Assembly: GCA_012729605.1 (NCBI GenBank)
Contig: JAAYCV010000060.1
Coordinates: 1 to 46,722 of the forward strand
From: Ramlibacter sp.
GTDB lineage: Bacteria > Pseudomonadota > Gammaproteobacteria > Burkholderiales > Burkholderiaceae_C
Reading direction: 5' to 3'
Length of the DNA stretch: 46,722 nt
Position 1 is the stretch's first letter. Each line of letters begins with the position of its first letter. Below, one piece after another: positions 10,817 to 19,968 of the stretch. The notes beneath the pieces were generated by a model, which was not told where the DNA came from, did not search any database, and saw nothing but the letters and a program-made list of their open reading frames with translations. Both the position numbers and the translations under genes were made by a program.

Positions 10817-12898
10817 ATGTCGTCTGATGGCCTGAATATCGCGCAGCAGGAAGCGGTCAACTACCTGCACGGCCCCTGCCTGGTGCTGGCGGGAGCGGGC
10901 TCGGGCAAGACGCGCGTGATCACGCACAAGATCGCACGGCTGATCCAGGCCGGGCTGGAGCCGAAGCGCATTGCCGCCATCACCTTTACCAACAAGGCCG
11001 CCGCCGAAATGCGCGAGCGCGCCAAGGGCCTGATCGGTGCGAAAGCCGCGCGCGAGGTGGTGATCTGCACCTTCCACGCGCTCGGCGTGCGCATGCTGCG
11101 CGAGGACGGCCAGACGATTGGCCTGAAGGAGCAGTTCAGCATCCTGGACAGCGATGACGTGCTCTCGCTGCTGAAGGACTGCGGCAAGACCACCGATGCC
11201 GCCGTGGCACGTCAGTGGCAGTGGACCATCAGCCTGTGGAAAAACCAGGGCCTGACACACGCGCAAGCCTTGGAGCAGGCCAAGGGCAACGAGGAGCAGC
11301 GCAGCGCCGCGATGGTGATGCAGCTCTACCACGAGCGCCTGCAGGCCTACCAGAGCGTGGACTTTGACGACCTGATCCAGCTGCCGCTCAAGCTATTGCA
11401 ACAGCATCCCGAAGTACGCGAGAAATGGCAAAAGCAGCTCGGCCACGTGCTGGTGGACGAGTACCAGGACACCAACGCCACCCAGTACGAGCTGCTGCGG
11501 CTGCTGGTGGGGCCGGACCGGCCTGATGCGCGCTTTACCGCGGTGGGCGACGACGACCAGAGCATTTACGGCTGGCGCGGTGCCACGCTGGACAACCTGC
11601 GCAAGCTGCCGGAAGACTTTCCCAAGCTGAAGGTGATCAAGCTGGAGCAGAACTACCGCTCCACCAGCACCATCCTGCAGGCCGCCAACAACGTGATCGG
11701 CCCCAACCCCAAGCTGTTTCCCAAGACGCTGTGGAGCGCGCTCGGCGATGGCGAGCCGGTGCGCGTGATCGACGCCGACAACGAGGAGCATGAAGCCGAT
11801 CGCGTGGTGGCGCGCATCCAGAGCCTGCGCTCCACCTCCAGCTACAAGGAATTCCGCGACTTTGCCATCCTGTACCGAGCCAACCACCAGAGCCGTCTGC
11901 TGGAAACCGCGCTGCGCCGTGCGCAGATCCCGTACAAGGTCTCGGGTGGCACCAGCTTTTTTGACCGCGCCGAGATCAAGGACTTGTGCGCCTGGTTCCG
12001 CCTGCTGGCCAACAACGATGACGATCCGGCCTTCCTGCGCGCCATCACCAGCCCGAAACGCGGCATTGGCCACACCACCATGCAGCAGCTCGGCGAGTTT
12101 GCCGGCAAGTACCGCATCAGCATGTTCGAGGCACTGTTCAGCCCCTCGCTGCCGGCCGCCCTGCCCAAGCGGGCGGTGGACAGCCTGCACGAGTTTGGCC
12201 GCTACCTGAATGACCTGGAATATCGTGCACGCCACACCAACGGTGCCGAAGCGGCGCGCACTTTCCTGAGCGACTGGCTGCGCGAGATCCAGTTCGAGAA
12301 ATACCTCTACGACAGCGAGGACAGCGAGAAGGTGGCCGCCGCACGCTGGAACAACGTGCTCGAATTCATCGACTGGATGGCGGGACGCGCCGGTGGCACG
12401 CTGGACGACACCGCCGGCGTCACCACCCAGAGCGAGATCAGGAGCGTGCTGGAAGTGGCGCAGACGATTGCGCTGCTCTCCACCATTTCCGAGCGCGAGG
12501 AAGACCAGAACGTGGTCACGCTGTCCACGCTGCATGCCTCCAAGGGCCTGGAGTGGCCGCACGTGATGATGATTGGCGTGGTCGAGGGACTGTTGCCGTT
12601 CCGCGTGGATGATGAGGCCAGCGGTGCCGAAGCCGAAGGCCTGCTGCAGCGCATCCAGGAGGAGCGCCGGCTGATGTATGTGGGCATCACGCGCGCGCAG
12701 CGCTCGCTGGCGGTGAGCTGGACGCGCCGGCGCAAGAAGGGGCGCGACATCATCAGCGCGCAACCGAGCCGCTTCATCAAGGAAATGGCGCTGGACAGCG
12801 CCACCGTCAAGGAAGATCCGCGCGAGAAGCTGAAGGCCTTGCGTGCCGAATTCGCCAAGAAGGCCGCTGCCAGCGCCGAGGCGAAATCACGCCTCTGA
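10817..12898 (+). CDS. rep: ATP-dependent DNA helicase Rep
   Basis: A superfamily 1A 3'-5' helicase of 693 residues that helps forks pass bound proteins. Motifs run in order: Walker A AGAGSGKT (25-32), TFTNKAAAEMRER, the motif II region VDEYQDTN, motif III GDDDQSIYGWRGA, LEQNYRST, TLHASKGLEWPHV and YVGITRAQ. The segments SGGTSFFDRAEIKDL and LSDWLREIQFEKYLYD fit Rep better than UvrD or PcrA. The ATG at 10817 has a modest ribosome binding site (CTGGAG); a TTG at 10793 is in frame upstream. The 3' end overlaps the convergent transglutaminase gene by 12 bp. Confidence 0.95.
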   Translation: MSSDGLNIAQQEAVNYLHGPCLVLAGAGSGKTRVITHKIARLIQAGLEPKRIAAITFTNKAAAEMRERAKGLIGAKAAREVVICTFHALGVRMLREDGQTIGLKEQFSILDSDDVLSLLKDCGKTTDAAVARQWQWTISLWKNQGLTHAQALEQAKGNEEQRSAAMVMQLYHERLQAYQSVDFDDLIQLPLKLLQQHPEVREKWQKQLGHVLVDEYQDTNATQYELLRLLVGPDRPDARFTAVGDDDQSIYGWRGATLDNLRKLPEDFPKLKVIKLEQNYRSTSTILQAANNVIGPNPKLFPKTLWSALGDGEPVRVIDADNEEHEADRVVARIQSLRSTSSYKEFRDFAILYRANHQSRLLETALRRAQIPYKVSGGTSFFDRAEIKDLCAWFRLLANNDDDPAFLRAITSPKRGIGHTTMQQLGEFAGKYRISMFEALFSPSLPAALPKRAVDSLHEFGRYLNDLEYRARHTNGAEAARTFLSDWLREIQFEKYLYDSEDSEKVAAARWNNVLEFIDWMAGRAGGTLDDTAGVTTQSEIRSVLEVAQTIALLSTISEREEDQNVVTLSTLHASKGLEWPHVMMIGVVEGLLPFRVDDEASGAEAEGLLQRIQEERRLMYVGITRAQRSLAVSWTRRRKKGRDIISAQPSRFIKEMALDSATVKEDPREKLKALRAEFAKKAAASAEAKSRL

Positions 12899-13825
12899 GC
12901 GATTCCGTTCGTGCTCCGGCTCGACCGTGACCGCCACCTCCAGCGCGCCGCCACGGCTGCCGTTGATAACGCCGCGCAGCGGTGACACATCGCTGAAATC
13001 GCGGCCCAGCGCCACACGCACATAGTCCTCGCCCGGCGTGTCCCAGCCCCAGCGATTGTTGGTCGGATCCAGATCCAGCCAGCCGCCGGGTGGATGATCC
13101 GGATCGGCATCGGCCGGTTGCAGGTCCGGCAGCCAGACCGAAGCCCAGGCGTGCGAGGCATCGGCACCGCGCAGGCGCGGCTGGCCCGGTGGCGGCTGCG
13201 TCAGCAGGTAGCCGCTCACATAGCGCGCCGCCAGCCCCTGCGCGCGCAGGCAGGACAGCAGCACATGGGCAAAGTCCTGGCAGACGCCGGCGCGCTGCTG
13301 CAGCACCTCGCTGGCAGTGGTGCCGGTGCCGGTGCTGCCGCTGCGGTAGATGAAATCCTGGTAGATGCGCTGCATCAACTCGATGGCGGCATCGTGCAAG
13401 GAACGGCCTGCCGCAAACGAGGGTCGGGCATATTCGGCGGCCAGCGCATCGGCCGCCGCATACTGCGAGGCAAACACGAAGATATGCGCCGGATCGTAGG
13501 GACCGCCGCTGCGGTAGACAAAGCGCTCTCGCACCTGCTCCCATGGCAGCTGGCTGCGGGCGGCGCGTGACGGCTGCGTCTCCACCACGGCCTGCGATGT
13601 CACCGAAAGCACATCGTGCGGTGCCGTGAGTGCAAACCAGGAGGTGGTGTTGCCAAAAATATCCTGCTGCGTCTCGATGTCGCCCGGATCAGGAGCTATC
13701 AGCAGCTGGTGCTGCAGGCACTGCTGCGCCGGCGTATCGGCCGGGCGCAGGAACACTTGATGCAAGGCATTGTCGACCATGTCGCCATAGCGGTAGTGCG
13801 TCTCGTGCGTGACATGCAGCTTCAT
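12887..13825 (-). CDS. Transglutaminase-like cysteine protease family protein
   Basis: A 312-residue protein with the bacterial transglutaminase N-terminal domain (MKLHVTHETHYRYGD) and a papain-like core. The catalytic Cys is in RAGVCQDFAH, His in ADASHAWAS and Asp in GWLDLDPTN, so it should be an active hydrolase or transferase. The start overlaps the stop of the upstream ATP-grasp/alpha-E gene in an ATGA junction, so the two are translated together. Comparative genomics has linked this trio of domains to an uncharacterised peptide-tagging or peptide-synthesis system; no substrate is known. Confidence 0.9.
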   Translation of the reverse strand: MKLHVTHETHYRYGDMVDNALHQVFLRPADTPAQQCLQHQLLIAPDPGDIETQQDIFGNTTSWFALTAPHDVLSVTSQAVVETQPSRAARSQLPWEQVRERFVYRSGGPYDPAHIFVFASQYAAADALAAEYARPSFAAGRSLHDAAIELMQRIYQDFIYRSGSTGTGTTASEVLQQRAGVCQDFAHVLLSCLRAQGLAARYVSGYLLTQPPPGQPRLRGADASHAWASVWLPDLQPADADPDHPPGGWLDLDPTNNRWGWDTPGEDYVRVALGRDFSDVSPLRGVINGSRGGALEVAVTVEPEHERNRSEA

Positions 13826-16449
13826 GCCAGCCTCCCTTCGCGCAGGCCGTGCAGGGTCTGGTGCGTCACCACGCTGGTGTGGGTGAAATAGCGCTGCGAC
13901 AGTGCGGCCGACAAGGCCAGCCCGCCTTGCATGCACTGCTGCAGCAGCACATGCAGCGCGCCGTGGTGGCCATCGCTATCGGCCTGGGACAGCTGCGCCA
14001 GCGGCACTTCGCCGGGCTTGGGCAGTAGCAGGCGCAGATCGGCCATGTCGGCATCGCGCCTACCACGCTGCAACCGCTCCATGCGTCGCTCCAGCGTGTA
14101 GGCGACCCAGCCGAGCGCGCGCGGGTTTTCCCGGCTGTGTACCAGCAGCTGCAGCAGGTCAGTCAGGTCGTGGCTGTGCTGGTAGTAGGCGTGGAAGGTG
14201 ATGGTGCTGTCAAACAGCGCCAGCACCGCTTCAAAACCGTCCTCTTCCTGCACCACGCGCGCGGCAAAGGCCTGGTCCAGCGCATGCGCCAGGAACACCA
14301 GGCGCTCGATCATGCGGCCGCTCGACAACACGATCCAGCCGTCATCGCGCGTCATGCGGTCGAGCTGCGAACCGGTGATCGCCGTCATGCGCTGGCTCAG
14401 TCGGCGCAGCATGTGCTGTGCGCTATCCAAGCGGTAATCCTGCTCGCGCAGCAGCCGGTCACCGTCCTCGACAAAGCCCTGCTCGGCCGCACGCAGCTCC
14501 TGCCAGTGCTCATTCGCCAGCCGGTCACGCACGCGCGATGCCGTGCCGTGCAGCCAGGCCAGCTGCTGGCGGATCATGCCCTGCCCATCTGCACCAGCCA
14601 GGCCATCGATCAGGCTGCGCAGGCAGCCGGCCGGATCGTCCGCCAGCAGCGGCGCAGCAGATTCCGGCAGCAGCCCCTGGTCGCGCAACAGGCCATCGAG
14701 CCAGTGCAGCAGTGCGGGCGAGGCACGCTCCTCGCCTGACAGCAGGTTGAGCACCAGCTGCACGGTGGCCACGCTGTTCTCGACACGCTCGGTATAGCGC
14801 CCCATCCAGAACAGGTTGTCGGCGGCACGGCTGGTCACCAGCCAACCGCGCAGCGAGGTCGGCATGCCGCTGGCGACCGGCTGCAGGATGCCCGGCGGAT
14901 GGCCAGTCTCGGTCGCATCATCCGGCGCCTGCACCCAGACGTCGGCACTGGAACCGCCGGAGCGCATCGCCGACAGGCCGCTGCTCTCGCCCACCAGCCG
15001 CACCAGACCGCCCGGCACCACGCGCCATTCTCCCGGCGCATCGGCCACGCAGAACACGCGCAGCAGCGCCGGTCGGAAGCCGGCTTGACCGTCCTGCCCC
15101 GGCGCACCCGCGTGCCAGACCGGCATGCTGGACGGCTGCAGGTAGCGCTGGATGGTGTAATCCTCGCCCCGCGCCAGGATGCGCTGCACCCATTGCTGGC
15201 GTTGTTCCGGCGTCAGCAGGCGTGACAGCACCGGATCAAAGGCCTTGCGCTGTGGCACGCCATCCGGATGCGCGGCCGGATAGGTCGCCTTGATCACGCA
15301 GTCATCAATCTGTGCCAACGCTTCGGGCAACACCGCCTGCTCGCCGCACCACCAGGTATGCAGCGCCGGCAGCTGCAGCTCCTCACCCAGCAGCCGCGGC
15401 CCCAGCGCTGGCAAAAAGCCGAGCATGGCGCTGGATTCAAGAAAACCGCTGCCCGGCAGGTTCGACACGATCACGCTGCCAGCGCGGATCGCCTGCAGCA
15501 GGCCCGGCACGCCCAGCTGCGAATCGGAGCGCAGCTCCAGCGGATCGAGATACTGGTCGTCGACGCGCTTGAGCAGCACATCGACCTGCTCCAGCCCGTG
15601 CAGGGTCTTGAGATAGAGCTTGCGCTCGCGCACCGTCAGGTCGCTGCCCTCGACCAGCGTAATGCCCAGATAGCGCGCCAGATAGGCCTGCTCGAAATAG
15701 GTTTCATTCAACGGCCCAGGTGTCAGCATGGCGATATGGGCGCGCTCGCCAACCGGGCTGCGCCGGCGCAGGCTGGCCACCATGGCGCGGTAGACCGTGG
15801 GCAGGCGCTGCACGCGCATGCGGTCCAGCGCCTGCGGAAACTGCTGCGCCACCACATGGCGGTTTTCCAGCATATAGCCCAGGCCGGCCGGCGCCTGCAG
15901 CCGCTGCGACACCACCCACCAGGCACCGTTCTCATCACGGGACAGGTCGAAGGCCGCGGTGTGCACATGCATGCCGCCAGCCGGTTGCACGCCATGCATG
16001 CCCGGGATGTAATCGGGATGGCCCAGTACGAGCGCCGGCGGCAGCAGGCCTTCGTGCAGCAGGTGCTGCGGACCGTAGACGTCGGCCATCACCCGGTCCA
16101 GCAGGCGCGTACGCTGCAGCACGCCTTGCTCGATCTGCTGCCAGTCGGCCGTGGGCAGCAGCAGCGGAAACAGGTCGAGCGACCAGGGCCGCTGCACCTG
16201 GCCATCGTGGGAGTGGACGTTGTAGCTGACGTCGTTGTCGCGGATATGGCGCTGCAGCGCCTGCACACGCTCGTCCAGGCTGGCCGGCGTGTGCGGCTGG
16301 CTGGCAAAAAAGGTCTGCCAGTACGGCGCCAGGCCACCCGGTGCCGCCAGCAGCGCTGGCAGGCTGCCGCCACCACTGGCCTCGGCGTCCGTCACGGCAC
16401 GGCCGTGCAACTCGCTGAAGTGCGGCTGCGCGATTCCGGCCTGGCTCAT
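13822..16449 (-). CDS. Circularly permuted ATP-grasp protein fused to an alpha-E domain
   Basis: An 875-residue protein with two parts that are separate genes in many bacteria. Residues of about 50-500 match the circularly permuted ATP-grasp family (DUF404/DUF407): RDNDVSYNVHSHDG, LLDRVMADVYGPQ, LTPGPLNETYFEQAYLARYLG and VIVSNLPGSGFLES. From about residue 527 the alpha-E helical domain (DUF403) begins with SRAADNLFWMGRYTERVEN. ATP-grasp enzymes join a carboxylate to an amine, so this is probably a peptide ligase of unknown substrate. The ATG at 16449 is preferred over an upstream start at 16530. It is coupled to the transglutaminase downstream. Confidence 0.9.
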   Translation of the reverse strand: MSQAGIAQPHFSELHGRAVTDAEASGGGSLPALLAAPGGLAPYWQTFFASQPHTPASLDERVQALQRHIRDNDVSYNVHSHDGQVQRPWSLDLFPLLLPTADWQQIEQGVLQRTRLLDRVMADVYGPQHLLHEGLLPPALVLGHPDYIPGMHGVQPAGGMHVHTAAFDLSRDENGAWWVVSQRLQAPAGLGYMLENRHVVAQQFPQALDRMRVQRLPTVYRAMVASLRRRSPVGERAHIAMLTPGPLNETYFEQAYLARYLGITLVEGSDLTVRERKLYLKTLHGLEQVDVLLKRVDDQYLDPLELRSDSQLGVPGLLQAIRAGSVIVSNLPGSGFLESSAMLGFLPALGPRLLGEELQLPALHTWWCGEQAVLPEALAQIDDCVIKATYPAAHPDGVPQRKAFDPVLSRLLTPEQRQQWVQRILARGEDYTIQRYLQPSSMPVWHAGAPGQDGQAGFRPALLRVFCVADAPGEWRVVPGGLVRLVGESSGLSAMRSGGSSADVWVQAPDDATETGHPPGILQPVASGMPTSLRGWLVTSRAADNLFWMGRYTERVENSVATVQLVLNLLSGEERASPALLHWLDGLLRDQGLLPESAAPLLADDPAGCLRSLIDGLAGADGQGMIRQQLAWLHGTASRVRDRLANEHWQELRAAEQGFVEDGDRLLREQDYRLDSAQHMLRRLSQRMTAITGSQLDRMTRDDGWIVLSSGRMIERLVFLAHALDQAFAARVVQEEDGFEAVLALFDSTITFHAYYQHSHDLTDLLQLLVHSRENPRALGWVAYTLERRMERLQRGRRDADMADLRLLLPKPGEVPLAQLSQADSDGHHGALHVLLQQCMQGGLALSAALSQRYFTHTSVVTHQTLHGLREGRLA

Positions 16450-16534
16450 GGGATCTGTCTCTGTCACGCTCTGTCCATCATCCGTGCTGATGGCCCCATT
16501 GTGCCGCAGGCATGGCCTGCGGACCGGCACAGGC

Positions 16535-17533
16535 TCAGAGCGTCAGCACGCTGGAACCGGTGGTCTGGCGGGCTTCCAGCGCGCGGTGCGCCTGCTGCAC
16601 GTCTTCCAGCGCGAAACGCTGGTCGATATGGATCTTGACCTGACCACTGCGTATCACGTCGAACAGGTCGCCCGCCATCGCATCCACCGTGGCGCGGCCC
16701 TGCTTCAGGTGCGTGAACAGGGTCTGGCGCGTCAGGTAGGCACAGCCGGCCTGGGCCAGTGCCAGCGGTGCCACCGGCGGTACCGGGCCACTGGCATTGC
16801 CGAAGCTGACCATCAGGCCAAACAGTGCCAGGCTGGCCAGCGAACCTTCGAAAGTGTCCTTGCCGACCGAGTCGTACACCACCTTGACGCCAGCGCCGCC
16901 CGTGATCTCGCGCACGCGCTCGGCAAAATTCTCTTCGCGGTAGTTGATGGCATGGGCAGCCCCATTGGCCAGTGCCAGCGCGCACTTCTCGGCGCTGCCA
17001 GCGGTAGCAATCACCTGCAGGCCGAGCGCCCTGGCCCACTGGCAGGCGATCAGGCCGACGCCGCCAGCGGCGGCATGGAACAGGATGTGGTCACCGGCCA
17101 CCAGCTCATGCTGGCCACGCACGCGGCGCAGCAGGTATTGCGCCGTCAGGCCCTTGAGCATCATGGCCGCACCAGTTTCAAAGCTGATGTCGTCCGGCAG
17201 CTGGCAGACGGTATCGGCCGACAGCGTGCGCAGGTCGGCGTAGCTGCCCGGTGCGGCGGCCACATAGGCGACACGATCGCCCGGCTGGAAGCCGCTCACG
17301 CCCTCGCCCACCGATTCGACCACGCCAGCCGCTTCCATGCCCAGCGTGGCCGGCAGCCCCATCGGGTACAGGCCGGTCCGGAAATAGACATCGATATAGT
17401 TCAGTCCGACCGCCTTGTGCTGGATGCGCAACTCGCCGGGACCGGGTGCCGGCACCTCGATCTGGCGCAGTTGCATGGTCTCGGGGCCACCGGTGGCATC
17501 GATCTGGATGGCGCGGCTGGAAATGGCGGTCAT
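16535..17533 (-). CDS. qor: NADPH:quinone oxidoreductase (zinc-free MDR family)
   Basis: A 332-residue cytosolic enzyme of the QorA type, which reduces quinones or related carbonyls with NADPH. It has the GroES-like N-terminal half (NYIDVYFRTGLYPM, LGMEAAGVVESVG, GDRVAYV), then the Rossmann motif AAAGGVG and VVYDSVGKDTFEGSL. The structural zinc cysteines of alcohol dehydrogenases are absent, as expected for this group. The start at 17533 has AGGAGA about 8 nt upstream. It is divergent from the EamA exporter across about 107 bp and lies 85 bp upstream of the ATP-grasp gene on the same strand. Confidence 0.92.
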   Translation of the reverse strand: MTAISSRAIQIDATGGPETMQLRQIEVPAPGPGELRIQHKAVGLNYIDVYFRTGLYPMGLPATLGMEAAGVVESVGEGVSGFQPGDRVAYVAAAPGSYADLRTLSADTVCQLPDDISFETGAAMMLKGLTAQYLLRRVRGQHELVAGDHILFHAAAGGVGLIACQWARALGLQVIATAGSAEKCALALANGAAHAINYREENFAERVREITGGAGVKVVYDSVGKDTFEGSLASLALFGLMVSFGNASGPVPPVAPLALAQAGCAYLTRQTLFTHLKQGRATVDAMAGDLFDVIRSGQVKIHIDQRFALEDVQQAHRALEARQTTGSSVLTL

Positions 17534-17640
17534 GGGGAATCTCCTGACAATCGGAATATGGGAATACGATGGCCCATGCTACCCGAGAGCCTGTTGCCCC
17601 TGTCAGCAACGCAGGGATTTTCTTGCTACAGTGGCACCCC

Positions 17641-18564
17641 ATGTCTACTCCCGCCACACCAGCCGGCCGCATTCCGCTGACCGCCATCCTCCTGTTGACG
17701 CTCGCCCCGATGATGTGGGCCGGCAATGCCGTGGTCGGCCGCCTGCTGGCCGACCTGATCCCGCCGGTCACGCTCAACCTGGTGCGCTGGTCGCTGGCGC
17801 TGCTGGTATTCCTGCCGTTTTCCTGGCGCACGATTGCACCATCGAGCCCGCTCTGGGCGCACTGGAAGCGCTACGCCATCGTCGGCCTGCTCGGCATTGG
17901 CTGCTACAACATGTTCCAGTACATGGCGCTGCACACCTCCACCCCGGTCAACGTCACGCTGGTGGCGGCCAGCATGCCGCTGTGGATGATGATCATCGGC
18001 CGGCTGATCTACAAGGTGCCGATCACGCTGCCGAAACTGTTCGGTGCCGGGCTGTCGCTGGCCGGCGTGCTGTTCGTGCTGTCGCGCGGCTCGCTGGCCA
18101 ACCTGCTGCAGCTGCAGCTGGTGGTGGGCGACCTCTACATGCTGGCCGCCACCGCCTGCTGGTCCATGTACAGCTGGATGCTGCTCTACACGCGTGAGCC
18201 GGTCGAGATCCGCAGCGACTGGAAAGGCATGCTGATGGCGCAGCTGTGCTTTGGCGTGCTCTGGTCGATCTTCTTCACCGGCCTGGAATGGGCAGTGATG
18301 CCCGATCTGCATGTGGACTGGCAGAACCCGACGCTGATCATCGGCCTGGCCTTTGTCGTGCTCGGCCCGGCGCTGCTGGCCTACGCCTGCTGGGGCATCG
18401 GCATCCAGCACGTGGGCCCGACGATTGGCGGCTTCTTCACCAACCTGACGCCGCTGTTCGCCGCCGTGCTGTCAGTGCTGCTGCTGGGCGACATGCCGGC
18501 CTGGTACCACGGCGTGGCGTTCCTGCTGATCGTGGGCGGGATTGTGGTGTCGTCGCGGCGCTGA
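17641..18564 (+). CDS. EamA/DMT-family transporter
   Basis: A 307-residue inner-membrane protein with about ten hydrophobic helices in two EamA repeats. The first begins LLLTLAPMMWAGNAVVGRLLADLIPPVTL and the second begins near VVGDLYMLAATACWSMYSWML. The C-terminal GPTIGGFFTNLTPLFAAVLSVLLLGD is typical of the family. Such carriers export amino acids or other metabolites, and the substrate cannot be read here. The ATG at 17641 gives the standard N-terminus; an in-frame ATG at 17569 adds a non-hydrophobic leader. It converges on the liv operon across a bidirectional terminator. Confidence 0.9.
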   Translation: MSTPATPAGRIPLTAILLLTLAPMMWAGNAVVGRLLADLIPPVTLNLVRWSLALLVFLPFSWRTIAPSSPLWAHWKRYAIVGLLGIGCYNMFQYMALHTSTPVNVTLVAASMPLWMMIIGRLIYKVPITLPKLFGAGLSLAGVLFVLSRGSLANLLQLQLVVGDLYMLAATACWSMYSWMLLYTREPVEIRSDWKGMLMAQLCFGVLWSIFFTGLEWAVMPDLHVDWQNPTLIIGLAFVVLGPALLAYACWGIGIQHVGPTIGGFFTNLTPLFAAVLSVLLLGDMPAWYHGVAFLLIVGGIVVSSRR

Positions 18565-18567
18565 AAA

Positions 18568-18604
18568 CAACAACGCCTGGTCTGATCACCAGGCGTTATT
18601 GTTG
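18568..18604. terminator. Bidirectional terminator between EamA gene and liv operon
   Basis: AACGCCTGGT (18572-18581) pairs with ACCAGGCGTT (18588-18597) around CTGATC. The flanks CAACA and ATTGTTG extend the pairing. It is A/T-rich on both sides and sits in the 53-bp gap between two convergent stops, so it can end transcripts in both directions. Confidence 0.85.
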
Positions 18605-18617
18605 AGTTTGATGCAGC

Positions 18618-19949
18618 TTACATCCCCAAATACGCCGCCCGCACATCCTCGTTCTGCAGCAGTTCCTGCCCCGGCCCGGTCAGCGTGACGGAGCCGGTTT
18701 CCAGCACATAGCCGCGATCGGCAATGGCGAGCGCGGCGGAAGCGTTCTGTTCCACCAGCAGGATCGTCATGCCCTGCGCCTTGAGCGCCTTGATGACGTT
18801 GAACACCTCTTCCACCAGCAGCGGCGCCAGGCCCATGGAAGGCTCATCGAGCAGCAGCAGCTTGGGACGGCCCATCAGCGCACGACCAATCGCCAGCATC
18901 TGCTGCTGGCCGCCGGACAGGGTACCGGCCGGCAGTGCACGCTTTTCCTTGAGGATGGGGAACATGCTGAACACCTTCTCCATGTCCTCGTTGACGGTGG
19001 CGCGCGACTGGGTAAAGGCGCCCAGACGCAGGTTGTCCTCGATCGACAGCGGACCGAACACCTGGCGCCCTTCGGGGCTCTGGCAGATACCGCGGCGCAC
19101 GCGCAGGTCGGCGCGCAGGCGCGAGATGTCCTCGCCAGCAAACATGATCTTGCCGGCCGACATCGGCTGCACACCCGACAGCGTGCGCATGAAGGTGGTC
19201 TTGCCGGCGCCGTTGGCACCGACCAGCGCCACCAGCTCGCCCTGGTGCACTTCCACATCCAGGCCCTTGAGCGCCTTGATGCGGCCGTAGCAGCTTTCCA
19301 TGCCCTGCACCGACAGCAGCAGCTCGCCAACGGGCTTGTGCGCCTGACCGGCCGGAGCCACCGGCAACTTGCCGCCTTCGCTGGCACCCAGACCAACCGA
19401 TTCCGGGGCCAGGCTGCTCAGGCGGTGGAACTGCTGGGCAAACTCGGCCTGCGCCTCATCGCCAAACAGCGGATCGGCGTTGTTGGCAAACACGGCGTTG
19501 ATGTGCGTCCAGTCGTCCTCGGTAAAGCTCTTGCGCGCCAGCGCCATCACGTCCTTTTCTTCGGTACGGATATGGTCCTTCAGCAGCACGGCATAGGAGC
19601 GCAGGTGCGCGACAAAGCTGGCGCGGCCCTGGGCATCGCCCTGCATGGCGCGCGCCATCGAGGCACGCAGCTCGCGCACCGATTCGGTACCGTGGCGGTG
19701 GTCGGCTTCGAGGCGGTCCAGCACGGCGGCTGCTTCCGGGCTGCGCTCACGCAGCAGCGGGAAGAAGTGGGCGTCTTCCTTGCCGTGGTGGCTGCCGTCC
19801 ACGTACTTGTCGAGGTAATCGAACAGGACGACAAAGAAATCGTCCTCGATCGGCTTGCCTTCGCCGATCTCGTTGGCCAGCAGTTCGAGCGTGGCGGCAA
19901 TGCGCCACAGGTTCTGGTGTTCTTCGGTAATGATGCGCAAGGCTTCCAT
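18618..19949 (-). CDS. livF: Hemerythrin-LivF fusion: ABC transporter ATPase with N-terminal HHE domain
   Basis: A 443-residue protein, about twice the usual LivF length. Residues 1 to about 175 form a hemerythrin HHE domain with candidate di-iron ligands His11, His54/55, Glu58 (SHHGKED), His61, His84 (EADHRHG), His126 and Glu130 (KDHIRTEEKD). A linker of about 35 residues leads to a complete LivF ATPase: Walker A GANGAGKT (244-251), SPEGRQVFGPLSIEDNL, signature LSGGQQQ (344-350), Walker B LLLLDEP (364-370) and LVEQNA. It starts 19 bp after the livG stop with AAGGAA before the ATG. Fusion to an oxygen-, NO- or iron-binding fold suggests that ATPase activity or stability responds to such a signal, which is inference. 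Confidence 0.93.
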   Translation of the reverse strand: MEALRIITEEHQNLWRIAATLELLANEIGEGKPIEDDFFVVLFDYLDKYVDGSHHGKEDAHFFPLLRERSPEAAAVLDRLEADHRHGTESVRELRASMARAMQGDAQGRASFVAHLRSYAVLLKDHIRTEEKDVMALARKSFTEDDWTHINAVFANNADPLFGDEAQAEFAQQFHRLSSLAPESVGLGASEGGKLPVAPAGQAHKPVGELLLSVQGMESCYGRIKALKGLDVEVHQGELVALVGANGAGKTTFMRTLSGVQPMSAGKIMFAGEDISRLRADLRVRRGICQSPEGRQVFGPLSIEDNLRLGAFTQSRATVNEDMEKVFSMFPILKEKRALPAGTLSGGQQQMLAIGRALMGRPKLLLLDEPSMGLAPLLVEEVFNVIKALKAQGMTILLVEQNASAALAIADRGYVLETGSVTLTGPGQELLQNEDVRAAYLGM

Positions 19950-19968
19950 GGGGTTTCCTTCGGGCGTC

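Noticed and set aside
10679-11332. Upstream extension of the AEC permease frame
   Set aside because: The extension runs antisense through rep and is not hydrophobic; the family N-terminus begins at 10678.
11393-12763. 456-codon open frame antisense to rep
   Set aside because: No recognisable domain and complete overlap with conserved Rep helicase motifs.
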